Made by a program: the position numbers and the translations under genes | Notes under the pieces: generated by a model | Database searches by the model: none | Seen by the model: the letters and a program-made list of their open reading frames with translations, nothing else | Told to the model about the DNA's origin: nothing | Assembly: GCF_008728195.1 (NCBI RefSeq) | Contig: NZ_CP031598.1 | Location: forward strand, 2,294,001 to 2,358,000 | Origin: Roseovarius indicus | GTDB taxonomy: Bacteria; Pseudomonadota; Alphaproteobacteria; Rhodobacterales; Rhodobacteraceae | Direction: 5' to 3' | DNA length: 64,000 nucleotides | In this document: positions 44,044-52,590 of the stretch, piece after piece | How positions within the stretch are numbered: the first letter of the stretch is position 1 | Layout: each line of letters opens with the position of its first letter

Positions 44044-44086
44044 GCTTTCTTGAAAAGAAAGCGTCTGGAAATCTTTTAAAGATTTC
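44044..44086. repeat. Two adjacent AT-rich palindromes
   Basis: GCTTTCTT-GAA-AAGAAAGC (44044-44062) is followed by GAAATCTTT-T-AAAGATTTC (44068-44086). Both are perfect inverted repeats. Their low GC contrasts with the coding flanks. They fill the 82-bp gap between the aldehyde dehydrogenase and GST genes and may act as an RNA processing or termination site, or be a dispersed REP-like element. Confidence 0.6.
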
Positions 44087-44122
44087 GCGCTCTTTGTCGG
44101 AAACCACGGGGAAAGTGAGAAG

Positions 44123-44830
44123 ATGGCAGATTACACGCTCTATTACTGGCCGCTGCCCTTCCGGGGGCAGTTCATCCGTACGGTGCTGGCCCATGCCGGC
44201 GCGACCTGGGAGGAGGCCGACGTCGAAGCGGTCACCGACGTCATGAGCCAGAAGGTCACCGACCAACCCGTCCCTTTCATGGCGCCGCCGATGCTGATCG
44301 ACCATGATGCCGGCGTCAGCCTCGCCCAGATGCCAGCCATCCTGTCCTTTCTCGGCATGAAGCTCGGCCTGATGCCCGGAGACGCCAAGCGTGCGGCGCT
44401 CACCCACAAGATCATCGCCGACGCCAACGACGTCCTCGACGAGGTCACGCGCTACGGCGGCCGTTCCATGTGGACCCGGGAAGAATGGGAGGGTTTCTCC
44501 GAAGACCGCCTGCCTCGCTGGGCGCAGATATTCGAGGCCACGGGCCGGGCCCACGGCCTGAAAGCCGACAGCGGCTACATGCTCGGCACGCCCGAGCCGG
44601 GGCTCGCCGATCTCGTCACCGCCACGCTCTGGTACACGATGACCGCGAAACTGCTCGATCTGACCACCCTGGTCGAGACCAACGCCCCCCATGTCGCGGC
44701 CCTGGGTGAGCGTATCATGTCCACCGATGCGCTGGCCGCCATGCGCGACGATACCGACACCCGCTTCGGCCACGCCTGGTGCGGCGGGCTGATCGAGGCC
44801 TCGATCCGCGAGATGCTCAATGAGCAGTGA
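44123..44830 (+). CDS. Glutathione S-transferase family protein
   Basis: This 235-residue protein has an N-terminal thioredoxin-like domain (YTLYYWPLPFRGQFIRTVLAHAGATWEE, then PPMLIDHDAGVSLAQMPAILSFLG, the glutathione site). An all-helical C-terminal domain follows. It overlaps the following gene by 11 nt. In catabolic operons such proteins often serve as glutathione-dependent lyases or isomerases. Confidence 0.85.
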   Translation: MADYTLYYWPLPFRGQFIRTVLAHAGATWEEADVEAVTDVMSQKVTDQPVPFMAPPMLIDHDAGVSLAQMPAILSFLGMKLGLMPGDAKRAALTHKIIADANDVLDEVTRYGGRSMWTREEWEGFSEDRLPRWAQIFEATGRAHGLKADSGYMLGTPEPGLADLVTATLWYTMTAKLLDLTTLVETNAPHVAALGERIMSTDALAAMRDDTDTRFGHAWCGGLIEASIREMLNEQ

Positions 44831-46043
44831 GGCCCGCCGGCCCGCCTCCGTGCGAGAGGTCGTCGAGCACGGACTCTGCATCGGCTGCGGCCTGTGCGAG
44901 GCATTGGGTCCCTACCGCTGGAAGATGACCATGACCGGCGAAGGGCGCCTGCGCCCGGCACCGCTCGGCGAAGAAACCCCGCAAGCCGATGCCGATATCC
45001 TCGCCGCCTGTCCCGGCGTGGTGACCGAGGCCACGGCCAACGGCCCGGAATACGACGAGGTTTGGGGCCGCTACGCCCATATGGGCGAGGCCTGGGCCGG
45101 CGACCCCGAGATCCGCTTCCGCGCCGCCACCGGCGGGGTGCTCACCGCCCTCGGCGTGCACCTGATCAAGAGCGGCAAGGCGAAGTTCATCCTGCACTGC
45201 ACGGCCGATCCGGCCCATCCTGTCCGCTCCAAATGGGTGATGAGCGAAACGCCTGAAGACGTTGCGCGACGCTCCGGGTCGCGGTATGGCCCGTCAAATA
45301 CGCTTGCGGGGCTTGAGGTGGCGCTCGACCGTGGCGAGCCTTTCGCCATCATCGCCAAGCCTTGCGACGCCGGCGCCGTGCGTGCCCGCGCCAAGGCCGA
45401 CCCCCGGCTCGACGCGCTGCTTGTCGCCGTGCTGGTCATGGTCTGCGGCGGTGCTTCCGATCTCGGCAAGTCGTGGATGCTGCTCGACGAGCTTGGCGTG
45501 CCAGAGGAAGACGTGACCGTCTTCCGCTACAGAGGATACGGCAACCCCGGCCGGGCCCGTGTGGAAACAAAAGACGGCCGCGCCTTCGAGCGGACCTATG
45601 AAGAGCTCTGGGGCGACGAGGCCGGCTGGCGCATCCAGACCCGATGCAAGCTCTGCCCCGACGCCATCGGCGAGGCCGCCGACGTGGCCGCCGCCGATAT
45701 CTGGCCCGGCGCGCAGCCCGAGGGCGAGGATGCGGGCTTCAACGGGATCATAACCCGCACGGACACCGGTCAGCATCTCATGCAATCGGCGGTGAAGTCC
45801 GGCGACCTGATCCTTGGAAAGGATCACACGCCCCGCGACTACGACCATTTCCAACCCCACCAGGTAAACAAGAAACGCGCCATGGCCGCCCGCCTGCGCG
45901 GCCTGTCCCGCGCGGGCTGGCCGGTCTATGCCCACGCGGGCCTGCGTCTCGACACGCTCGACACCGGGGACGAGAGGGAAGAGCAGGGCGCCCATGACCG
46001 CGCTCTCAACGGGCGGTTCGCCGAGAAGCTGCCGCGCCCATGA
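44820..46043 (+). CDS. FrhB/F420-hydrogenase-beta-like iron-sulfur oxidoreductase
   Basis: This 407-residue protein is of the coenzyme F420 hydrogenase beta (FrhB/FdhB) superfamily. The N-terminus carries a cluster-binding motif CIGCGLC near residue 20 with a later CPG. The body contains FRAATGGVLTAL, KPCDAGAVRA and RCKLCPDAIGEAADV, all typical. Family members bind flavin and iron-sulfur clusters and can act on small molecules unrelated to F420. Translational coupling to the GST gene suggests the two act in one reaction sequence. The reaction is unknown. Confidence 0.8.
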   Translation: MSSEARRPASVREVVEHGLCIGCGLCEALGPYRWKMTMTGEGRLRPAPLGEETPQADADILAACPGVVTEATANGPEYDEVWGRYAHMGEAWAGDPEIRFRAATGGVLTALGVHLIKSGKAKFILHCTADPAHPVRSKWVMSETPEDVARRSGSRYGPSNTLAGLEVALDRGEPFAIIAKPCDAGAVRARAKADPRLDALLVAVLVMVCGGASDLGKSWMLLDELGVPEEDVTVFRYRGYGNPGRARVETKDGRAFERTYEELWGDEAGWRIQTRCKLCPDAIGEAADVAAADIWPGAQPEGEDAGFNGIITRTDTGQHLMQSAVKSGDLILGKDHTPRDYDHFQPHQVNKKRAMAARLRGLSRAGWPVYAHAGLRLDTLDTGDEREEQGAHDRALNGRFAEKLPRP

Positions 46044-46891
46044 CGCAGACTGCCAAGCCCTTCACGCAGGACGAGGCCCGCGGCATGCTGATCGGGCTCG
46101 CGGTGGGCGACGCGCTCGGCACCACGCTGGAATTCCGCGAACGCGGCACCTTCGACCCGGTCACCACCATCACTGGCGGCGGCCCGTTCAACCTGAAGCC
46201 CGGCCAGTGGACAGACGACACCTCGATGGCCATGTGCCTTGCACAGATGCTGCGCTCTGCCAATGGCTGGGATCCCGAAGACGCCATGAAGCGTTTCGTC
46301 AACTGGCGCCGCCACGGCTATCTCTCCTCGACCGGTGCGTGCTTCGACATCGGCACCCAGACCGCCGAGGCGCTCGACCTCTTCGAGAAGACCCGCACCC
46401 CCTATTGCGGCCCGACCGACGAGGCGAAATCCGGCAATGGCGGCATCATGCGGCTGGCTCCCGTGGTTCTGGCCTATGGCTCGCAGGTCGACAGCGCCAT
46501 GGCCGTGGCCTAGATGCAAAGCCGCCTGACCCATGCCAGCCCCACCTGCATGAAGGCCGCGGCCAGCATGGCGCGTTTCATGGTGACCGGCGATACCGGC
46601 TTCCTGCCGTGCCCCGACGGCCCGCCGGACGTGGCCAGCGGCTATGTCGTGCACACGCTTCATGCGGCATTCTGGGCGCTGACGCAGGGAGACAATTTTC
46701 GCGACGTTCTGCTCGCCGCAGTCAATCTCGGCGGCGACGCAGACACCGTGGGCGCGGTCGCGGGCCAACTCGCCGGCCGCCTTTACGGCTACGAGGGCAT
46801 TCCGGCAGAATGGCGCCGCGTGCTTTACGACCATGACAAGATACTGACAGCCGCGGACGACCTCTATGTCCTGCGGCCCATAGATGTTTGA
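46040..46891 (+). pseudogene. ADP-ribosylglycohydrolase split by an in-frame amber codon
   Basis: The N-terminal part (MTQTAKPFTQDEARGMLIGLAVGDALGT, with metal motif WTDDTSMAM) is intact to residue 157, where TAG occurs at 46511-46513. The same frame continues with ATGCAAAGC, giving 125 more residues with the second metal motif GGDADTVGAVAGQ. Joined, the two parts form a normal-length DraG/ARH-like enzyme of about 283 residues. Either one substitution has inactivated the gene, or the halves are made separately by reinitiation at TAGATG. The gene starts 4 nt inside the previous one (ATGA). Confidence 0.8.
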
Positions 46892-46904
46892 AAAGGGAGG
46901 TGAC

Positions 46905-47291
46905 ATGAGCACATTCGACGAAGACCTGTTCCTGAAGGGGCTCGAACAGCGCAAGGCGACATTGGGCGCCGAATATGTAGAGAAGAACCTCGAAGCCGCC
47001 GACGATTTCACCCGCCCGTTCCAGGAGGCGATGACAGCCTGGTGCTGGGGGTTCGGCTGGGGCGACGACGTGATCGACCCCAAGACCCGCTCGATGATGA
47101 ACCTCGCCATGATCGGCGCCCTGGGCAAGATGACAGAGTGGGAAATCCACTGCAGGGGCGCCCTCACCAACGGCGTCACCAAGGACGAGATCCGCGCCAT
47201 CATCCACGTGGTCGGCATCTACTGCGGCGTGCCGCAATCGCTGGAATGTTTCCGCGTCGCCAAGAAGGTGCTCGAGGAAAAGGGCCTGTAA
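46905..47291 (+). CDS. Carboxymuconolactone decarboxylase family protein
   Basis: This 128-residue all-helical protein of the CMD/AhpD family resembles PcaC, which decarboxylates 4-carboxymuconolactone. It contains EAMTAWCWGFGWGDDVIDPKTRSMMNLAMIGAL and HCRGALTNGVTKDEIRAIIHVVGIYCGVPQSL, typical of PcaC-like members. The ATG at 46905 follows GGGAGGT. A PcaB-like lyase is encoded two genes later, but no other protocatechuate gene is seen in the window. Confidence 0.88.
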   Translation: MSTFDEDLFLKGLEQRKATLGAEYVEKNLEAADDFTRPFQEAMTAWCWGFGWGDDVIDPKTRSMMNLAMIGALGKMTEWEIHCRGALTNGVTKDEIRAIIHVVGIYCGVPQSLECFRVAKKVLEEKGL

Positions 47292-47383
47292 CGGCAACGG
47301 CCCGCCCGCGCGGGCTGTCCCGCCTCGCTTGCGGGGCAAAGGCTTAGGCCGTAAATCATATGCAAACTCGAGGGGAGACCACC

Positions 47384-48214
47384 ATGACCAACCCGTGCAT
47401 CATCTGTGTCGCGATCACCGGCTCGGTGCCGCAGCAATCCGACAACCCGGCCGTGCCGATCACCATCGAGGAACAGGTCGAGTCGACCCAGGAAGCCTTC
47501 GAGGCGGGCGCCTCCATCGCCCATTGCCACGTCCGGATGGAGGACGGCACGCCAACCTCCGACCCCGAACGCTTCGCCCGCCTGAAAGAGGGGCTCGAGA
47601 AACACTGCCCTGGCATGATCGTGCAGCTTTCCACCGGTGGCCGCTCCGGCGCAGGCCAGGCGCGGGGCGGCATGCTGCCGCTGCGCCCTGACATGGCCTC
47701 GCTCTCGGTGGGCTCCAACAACTTCCCCACGCGCGTCTACGAGAATCCGCCGGATCTCGTCGACTGGCTGGCAGGCGAGATGCGCACCTACGAGGTCGTG
47801 CCCGAAATCGAGGCCTTCGATCTCAGCCATATCCTGCAGGCCATCCGCCTGCACGAGCAGGGCAAGCTTTACGGGCCGCTCTACGTGCAATTCGTGATGG
47901 GCGTGAAGAACGCCATGCCCGCCGACAAGGAAGTTTTTGATTTCTATGTCAAAACCGTAAAAGAGCGCGCGCCGGAAGCGCAATGGTGCGCCGCCGGGAT
48001 CGGGCCCAACCAGGTCGTCGTGAACGAATGGGCCATTGCCGCGGGCGGCCACACCCGCACCGGCCTCGAAGACAATATCCGCCTCGACCGCGAAACGCTG
48101 GCGCCGTCCAATGCCGCGCTGGTCCGTCGCGCCGTCGAGCTCTGCGGCAAGTACGACCGTCCTGTCGCCACGGCGTCCGAGGCCCGTTCCATCCTTGGCC
48201 TGAGGGCCGCGTGA
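47384..48214 (+). CDS. Beta-keto acid cleavage enzyme (BKACE, DUF849), second copy
   Basis: This 276-residue zinc enzyme is of the BKACE family. Zinc ligands are H47 and H49 in AHCHVR, and the late glutamate lies in RTGLEDN. GGGGAG lies 6 nt before the ATG at 47384. It differs strongly from the BKACE at 20056-20982, so a different beta-keto acid substrate is expected. It overlaps the PcaB-like gene by 4 nt (GTGA). Confidence 0.88.
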   Translation: MTNPCIICVAITGSVPQQSDNPAVPITIEEQVESTQEAFEAGASIAHCHVRMEDGTPTSDPERFARLKEGLEKHCPGMIVQLSTGGRSGAGQARGGMLPLRPDMASLSVGSNNFPTRVYENPPDLVDWLAGEMRTYEVVPEIEAFDLSHILQAIRLHEQGKLYGPLYVQFVMGVKNAMPADKEVFDFYVKTVKERAPEAQWCAAGIGPNQVVVNEWAIAAGGHTRTGLEDNIRLDRETLAPSNAALVRRAVELCGKYDRPVATASEARSILGLRAA

Positions 48215-49296
48215 CCGGGGCCGAACCCGGCGGTTGGCTCGAGGCCGTCGCGGGCGACGCCCCGACAGCCTCGCGCCTTGCCGAAGCCAGTCGGCTGAAG
48301 GACATGCTGCGCGTGGAGGCCGCCTATTCCCGCGCTCTCGGCGCCGTGGGGCAGGTGACGCCCGAGGCCGCAGAGGCCGCCGCCGCCGCCATCGAGACGG
48401 CAGAGATCGACACCGCAAAGCTGGCACGGGAAGCCGCCGAGGATGGCATGCCCGTCCCGTCGCTCTCGCGACAGCTGCGCGCGGCCGTACCGGAAGACCT
48501 GCAGCGTGCCGTTCACAAGGGCCTTACTTCGCAGGACGTGATGGATACGGCGCTCGTGCTCGCCCTGCGTGATATCCTCGATGATTTCGAAACCCGTCTC
48601 GACCGGGTCGACGCAGCTCTCGCTAAGCTCGACGACGCATTCGGCGCGGGTCCCCTCATGGCACGCACGCGGATGCAGGCGGCCCTACCGGTGACCGTGT
48701 CCGACCGCATTGCGCTCTGGCGCCGCCCCTTGCCGGGCCACCGCGAGCGGCTGGCCCAGCTCCGCCCCCGGCTCCTGCGCCTGCAACTGGGCGGGCCGGT
48801 CGGCACCCGCGGCACCTTCCACGGGCAAGGCGACGCCATCGCCCGGCACATGGCCGGGGCGCTGGACCTCGGCAGCCCCGAAACCGCCTGGCACACCGAC
48901 CGCAGCCCGCTTGCCGAACTCGGCAGCTGGCTTTCGATGGTGACGGGCAGCCTTGGCAAGATGGGTCACGACATCGCGCTGATGAGCCAGCAGGGCGTCG
49001 ATGCGGCGCAGCTCAAGGGGGGCGGTTCTTCCTCGGCGATGGCACACAAGGTAAACCCCGTCGGGGCCGAACTGCTCGTCACGCTGGCCCGGTTCACCGC
49101 GGTGCAACTTCCGGGTCTGCATCTCGCGCTCGATCACGAGCAGGAACGCTCGGGCATCTCCTGGACTCTCGAATGGCTCGTTCTGCCCCCGATGCTGATC
49201 GCGACCGGCGCCGCGCTTGCCCGCGCCGAAGCCCTTCCGGCCGCCATCGAGCGGCTGGGCGACGACGGGGGCGAAAAGGGAACACGCGACGCGTGA
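48211..49296 (+). CDS. PcaB-like lyase (3-carboxy-cis,cis-muconate cycloisomerase family)
   Basis: This 361-residue protein is of the fumarase/aspartase superfamily. The superfamily signature GGGSSSAMAHKVNPVGAE is clear, and the N-terminal SRLKDMLRVEAAYSRALG and TSQDVMDTAL match PcaB. The GTG start overlaps the preceding stop. PcaB plus a PcaC-like protein suggests a carboxymuconate-type ring-cleavage intermediate, or a related dicarboxylic acid converted by this unlinked cluster. Confidence 0.82.
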   Translation: MTGAEPGGWLEAVAGDAPTASRLAEASRLKDMLRVEAAYSRALGAVGQVTPEAAEAAAAAIETAEIDTAKLAREAAEDGMPVPSLSRQLRAAVPEDLQRAVHKGLTSQDVMDTALVLALRDILDDFETRLDRVDAALAKLDDAFGAGPLMARTRMQAALPVTVSDRIALWRRPLPGHRERLAQLRPRLLRLQLGGPVGTRGTFHGQGDAIARHMAGALDLGSPETAWHTDRSPLAELGSWLSMVTGSLGKMGHDIALMSQQGVDAAQLKGGGSSSAMAHKVNPVGAELLVTLARFTAVQLPGLHLALDHEQERSGISWTLEWLVLPPMLIATGAALARAEALPAAIERLGDDGGEKGTRDA

Positions 49297-49618
49297 AACC
49301 GATTCCAAATGCGCTCGACTCGGTCCCGGAAATGCCCCGGTCGGGCGCGCGATTCCTCCTCTCGGGGCGGCGTTCGCAAGGCGGGGCCAAAGCGGCCCGA
49401 CAGGGCGAAAATCGGGATATTATAAGGAAAAAAGGGCCTTTCGGTTCCGGGCCTGTCGGAAGTGTGTGATTATTACGTCACAACGCGGGCAACAACCGCG
49501 GCAAGGGGGGGGCTCGCGTTGACACCTGAGGGGTATTTGGCCCATTCCATCATCAAGCCGTTTCCAAGTACTGGTGCGGTGGAACATGAAACTTTCCTGC
49601 TTACTAGGAGGGACAACC
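49297..49618 (+). promoter_or_regulatory. Leader region of the porin gene
   Basis: No ORF is supported. The region contains an exact -35-like TTGACA at 49519-49524, with only a poor -10 about 17 bp on (CCATTC), and an AT-rich patch TATTATAAGG at about 49418. The long leader before a highly expressed porin could hold post-transcriptional control, but no specific structure was recognised. Confidence 0.4.
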
Positions 49619-50815
49619 TTGAAAAAGCAACTTCTCTGCACCAGCGCGATCGCTCTCGGCATCGCAGCTGCGCCGGCAGCAGCCCAGGAGTGGAACCTGG
49701 ACTGGGGCGGCTACATGAACCAGCACGTTGCGTTCGGTGACATCTCGGACAACCTGACCGCTCTGACCGGTCTGGCCAGCCCGGACTGGGAAGGCGACGG
49801 CCTTGACCTGCACCAAACCACCGAGATCATCTTCACGCCGAGCGTCACGCTCGACAACGGGATGACCTTCGGTATCAACGTTCAGCTCGAAGGCGAGCGT
49901 ACCGCAGCAAACATCGACGAAACCTACATGTCGATCAGCAGCGATACCTTCGGCCGCCTCGACCTGGGTGCTGAAAACTCGGCTGGTTACAAATCGATGG
50001 TTGGCGCACCTGGCGTTACCTCGATGTACATCAACTCGCCCTCGACCTCGGCGTTCATCCCGTACACCGGTGTTGACGCGTTCCTGTCGGCCGCAGCTGG
50101 TACCCCGATCACTCTGGTTACCCTGCCGTTCCGTCAAGCAGGTCTGTCGTCCTACACTGAGGTTGGCGGCAACAACGACGTTCAGCGTATCACCTACTAC
50201 ACGCCGGACTTCAACGGCCTGACCGTCGGTGTTTCGTACGCTCCGCAAGGCGTCGTGAACGCTGCATCGAGCTTCAGCATCAACAAAAACGCGGTTCTGT
50301 CGGACATCTTCGACATCGGTGTTAACTACTCGAACACCTTTGGCTCGACCGACATCACGCTGGCCGCTCGCTGGGGTACCGGTGACTCGCCGAGCACCGC
50401 ACCGACCGCTTCGGACTTCGAAACCTGGGGTGTTGGCTTCCAAGTTGGCTTCAACAACATCACCGTTGGTGGTAGCTGGACCGAAAACGACAACGACGAA
50501 ACCCTCGTTCCGTCGGTTATCGGCATCGGCGACTCGGAAGGCTGGAGCTTTGGTGTCACCTACGACGCCGCTGGTCCGTGGGCCTTCGAAGCTCTGACCT
50601 ACCAGTCGGAAACCGACCTGGTTGTTGGTGGTGTTGCCCTGGGCAAAACCGATCGTGAAGCCTACCGCATCGGCGCAAGCCGTACGCTTGGACCGGGCGT
50701 CGATTGGGATATCTACGTGGTTCACGAAACCCGTGACGCCAACATCCTCGGCGCCCTCCCGGGCGACGAAGTTGAAGGCACCCTGCTGGGTACCGCGATC
50801 AACCTGAGCTTCTAA
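49619..50815 (+). CDS. Outer-membrane porin
   Basis: This 398-residue beta-barrel porin of the alphaproteobacterial type has a signal peptide (KKQLLCTSAIALGIAAAPAAAQ) before EWNLDWGGYMNQHVAF. It has alternating aromatic strands throughout and ends in INLSF, with the terminal phenylalanine needed for outer-membrane insertion. The start is TTG at 49619, 6 nt after AGGAGGG. An ATG 11 codons earlier is less well placed. Codon choice (GTT, GGT, GCT) is distinctly unlike its neighbours and fits very high expression. A strong terminator follows. Confidence 0.88.
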   Translation: MKKQLLCTSAIALGIAAAPAAAQEWNLDWGGYMNQHVAFGDISDNLTALTGLASPDWEGDGLDLHQTTEIIFTPSVTLDNGMTFGINVQLEGERTAANIDETYMSISSDTFGRLDLGAENSAGYKSMVGAPGVTSMYINSPSTSAFIPYTGVDAFLSAAAGTPITLVTLPFRQAGLSSYTEVGGNNDVQRITYYTPDFNGLTVGVSYAPQGVVNAASSFSINKNAVLSDIFDIGVNYSNTFGSTDITLAARWGTGDSPSTAPTASDFETWGVGFQVGFNNITVGGSWTENDNDETLVPSVIGIGDSEGWSFGVTYDAAGPWAFEALTYQSETDLVVGGVALGKTDREAYRIGASRTLGPGVDWDIYVVHETRDANILGALPGDEVEGTLLGTAINLSF

Positions 50816-50839
50816 GAAGCTGAAAGGTTCGTCCTAGCG

Positions 50840-50865
50840 GGCGGGGGGATGCAAATCCCCCCGCC
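50840..50865 (+). terminator. Intrinsic terminator of the porin gene
   Basis: A perfect 11-bp stem (GGCGGGGGGAT / ATCCCCCCGCC) with a GCAA tetraloop is followed by TTGCGTCGTTTT. Confidence 0.85.
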
Positions 50866-50926
50866 TTGCGTCGTTTTACGCAACAGAAATACCCCTCAGA
50901 CGCTTACCCGATCGGACCAGAGTGGC

Positions 50927-51757
50927 ATGAAGAACAGTATCGTCTGGCTGGCCTCTTTTCCCAAGTCGGGCAATACGTGGACGCGGATCTTTCTCGCGAA
51001 CTACTTCGCCAACCGCGACGCGCCCCTCTCGATCAACGAGGCAGACCGCTTCGGTTTTGGCGACTCCGTCCTCAGCATGTACCAGCGCGTCGCCGGCCCC
51101 GGCCTCGACGTGAACAACAAGCCCCAGGTCGTGAGTGTCAGGAACCATGTGCTTCAGGCCATCGTCGCGAACAATGCCGACCTGAATTTCGTCAAGACTC
51201 ACAATGCCTTCACCAATGCCTACGGGGTCGACCTCTTCCCACGGCAGGTGTCGCGCTGCGGCATTTACATCGTCCGCAACCCGCAGGACGTGGTGCTGTC
51301 CTATGCCCGCCACTTCGGGATCAGCCACGAAGACGTCGTGATGCGCATGTCACGCAGCGATCACCTGACGCTGCCTTACGAAAACCAGGTCACGCAATTC
51401 CTCGGTTCCTGGTCGGATCACGTCTCCGGCTGGGCGTCGACCGGGGTGTTTCCGGTGCTGACCGTCCGCTACGAAGACATGCTCGACCGGCCCGTCGACA
51501 GTTTCCGCGCGATCCTGCAACATATCGGCGCTCCCGTGGATGAAGCCCGCCTTGAAAAGGCCGTGCGCTTCTCCAGCTTTGACGAAGTCTCGAAACAGGA
51601 ACGCGAGCAGGGCTTCAAGGAAGCCTCGCATTACGCCGACCGGTTCTTCACGAAAGGCGAGGCGGGCCAATGGCGAGAGGGGCTCGCCCCCGAGCTATCA
51701 CGAAAAATCCGCAAGCAGCACCGCAAGGTCATGAAAAAACACGGGTATCTGGAATGA
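50927..51757 (+). CDS. Sulfotransferase family protein 1 of 4
   Basis: This 276-residue cytosolic-type sulfotransferase is predicted to move sulfate from PAPS to an alcohol or amine. The 5'-phosphosulfate loop is ASFPKSGNTWTR at the N-terminus. The 3'-phosphate site is IYIVRNPQDVVLSYARHFG, followed by VRYEDMLDRP. It ends KKHGYLE. The ATG at 50927 has only a weak ribosome site. It is the first of four tandem paralogues, joined by overlaps, with its own space after the porin terminator. The acceptor is unknown. Confidence 0.88.
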   Translation: MKNSIVWLASFPKSGNTWTRIFLANYFANRDAPLSINEADRFGFGDSVLSMYQRVAGPGLDVNNKPQVVSVRNHVLQAIVANNADLNFVKTHNAFTNAYGVDLFPRQVSRCGIYIVRNPQDVVLSYARHFGISHEDVVMRMSRSDHLTLPYENQVTQFLGSWSDHVSGWASTGVFPVLTVRYEDMLDRPVDSFRAILQHIGAPVDEARLEKAVRFSSFDEVSKQEREQGFKEASHYADRFFTKGEAGQWREGLAPELSRKIRKQHRKVMKKHGYLE

Positions 51758-52590
51758 CCCCGCAGAAGAATATAGTCTGGCTGGCGTCCTACCCGAAATC
51801 GGGCAACACCTGGGTGCGCATCTTCCTGGCCAACTACTTCGCCAACGAGGACAAGCCGCTCTCGATCAATGATGCCGGCCGGTTCGGCTTTGGCGACAGC
51901 GCGGCGTCGATGTACCGCAAGGTGGCGGGCGGCCCCATCGACCCGAACAACAAGCGGCAGATCCTCGCCCTGCGCCCGCACCTGCTCAAGGCGATCGCCT
52001 CGAACGGGGCCAGCGTCAATTTCATCAAGACCCACAATGTCGACTCGCAGGTCTTCGGCGTCGACCTGATCCCCCCGCAACCCACCCGGACAGCCATTTA
52101 CATCGTCCGGAACCCGCTCGACGTCACGCTGTCCTTCGCGCGGCATTTCGCCATGAGCCACGACGCAGCGGTCGAAACCATCGGTCGCAGCAACTATGTG
52201 ACCGAGTCGAATGCGAAACAGGTCACCGAATACCGCGCCTCGTGGTCCGACCACGTCACCAGCTGGACGCAGGAAAAGCGGTTCCCGGTGGTTCTGCTGC
52301 GCTACGAGGACATGCTGCAAGACCCGGTCAAGGCCTTCGAGGGCATGTTGACCCGCGCCGCTCTGCCGGTCGACAGGGCCCGGATCGAGAAGGCCGTGCG
52401 CTTTTCCAGCTTCGAAGAGGTGTCGAAACAGGAAAAGGAAGGTGGCTTCAAGGAAACCTCCGAGGTCGCCGACCAGTTTTTTACCTTCGGCACCAGCGGG
52501 CAATGGCAAACCGCGCTTGCACCCGAACTGGTCGAGAAGGTACGTAAACAGCACCGCAAGATGATGAAAAAACACGGGTATCTCGAATGA
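51754..52590 (+). CDS. Sulfotransferase family protein 2 of 4
   Basis: This 278-residue paralogue of gene 1 has the PAPS loop ASYPKSGNTWVR, the 3' site IYIVRNPLDVTLSFARHF and LRYEDMLQDP, and ends KKHGYLE. The ATG overlaps the previous stop (ATGA). The similarity runs the full length and is high, so the two arose by tandem duplication. Confidence 0.88.
   Translation: MTPQKNIVWLASYPKSGNTWVRIFLANYFANEDKPLSINDAGRFGFGDSAASMYRKVAGGPIDPNNKRQILALRPHLLKAIASNGASVNFIKTHNVDSQVFGVDLIPPQPTRTAIYIVRNPLDVTLSFARHFAMSHDAAVETIGRSNYVTESNAKQVTEYRASWSDHVTSWTQEKRFPVVLLRYEDMLQDPVKAFEGMLTRAALPVDRARIEKAVRFSSFEEVSKQEKEGGFKETSEVADQFFTFGTSGQWQTALAPELVEKVRKQHRKMMKKHGYLE

Noticed and set aside
46511..46513. TAG as a programmed pyrrolysine codon
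   Set aside because: No pylT or pylS gene is seen and the organism type makes this very unlikely. A substitution or reinitiation explains it better.
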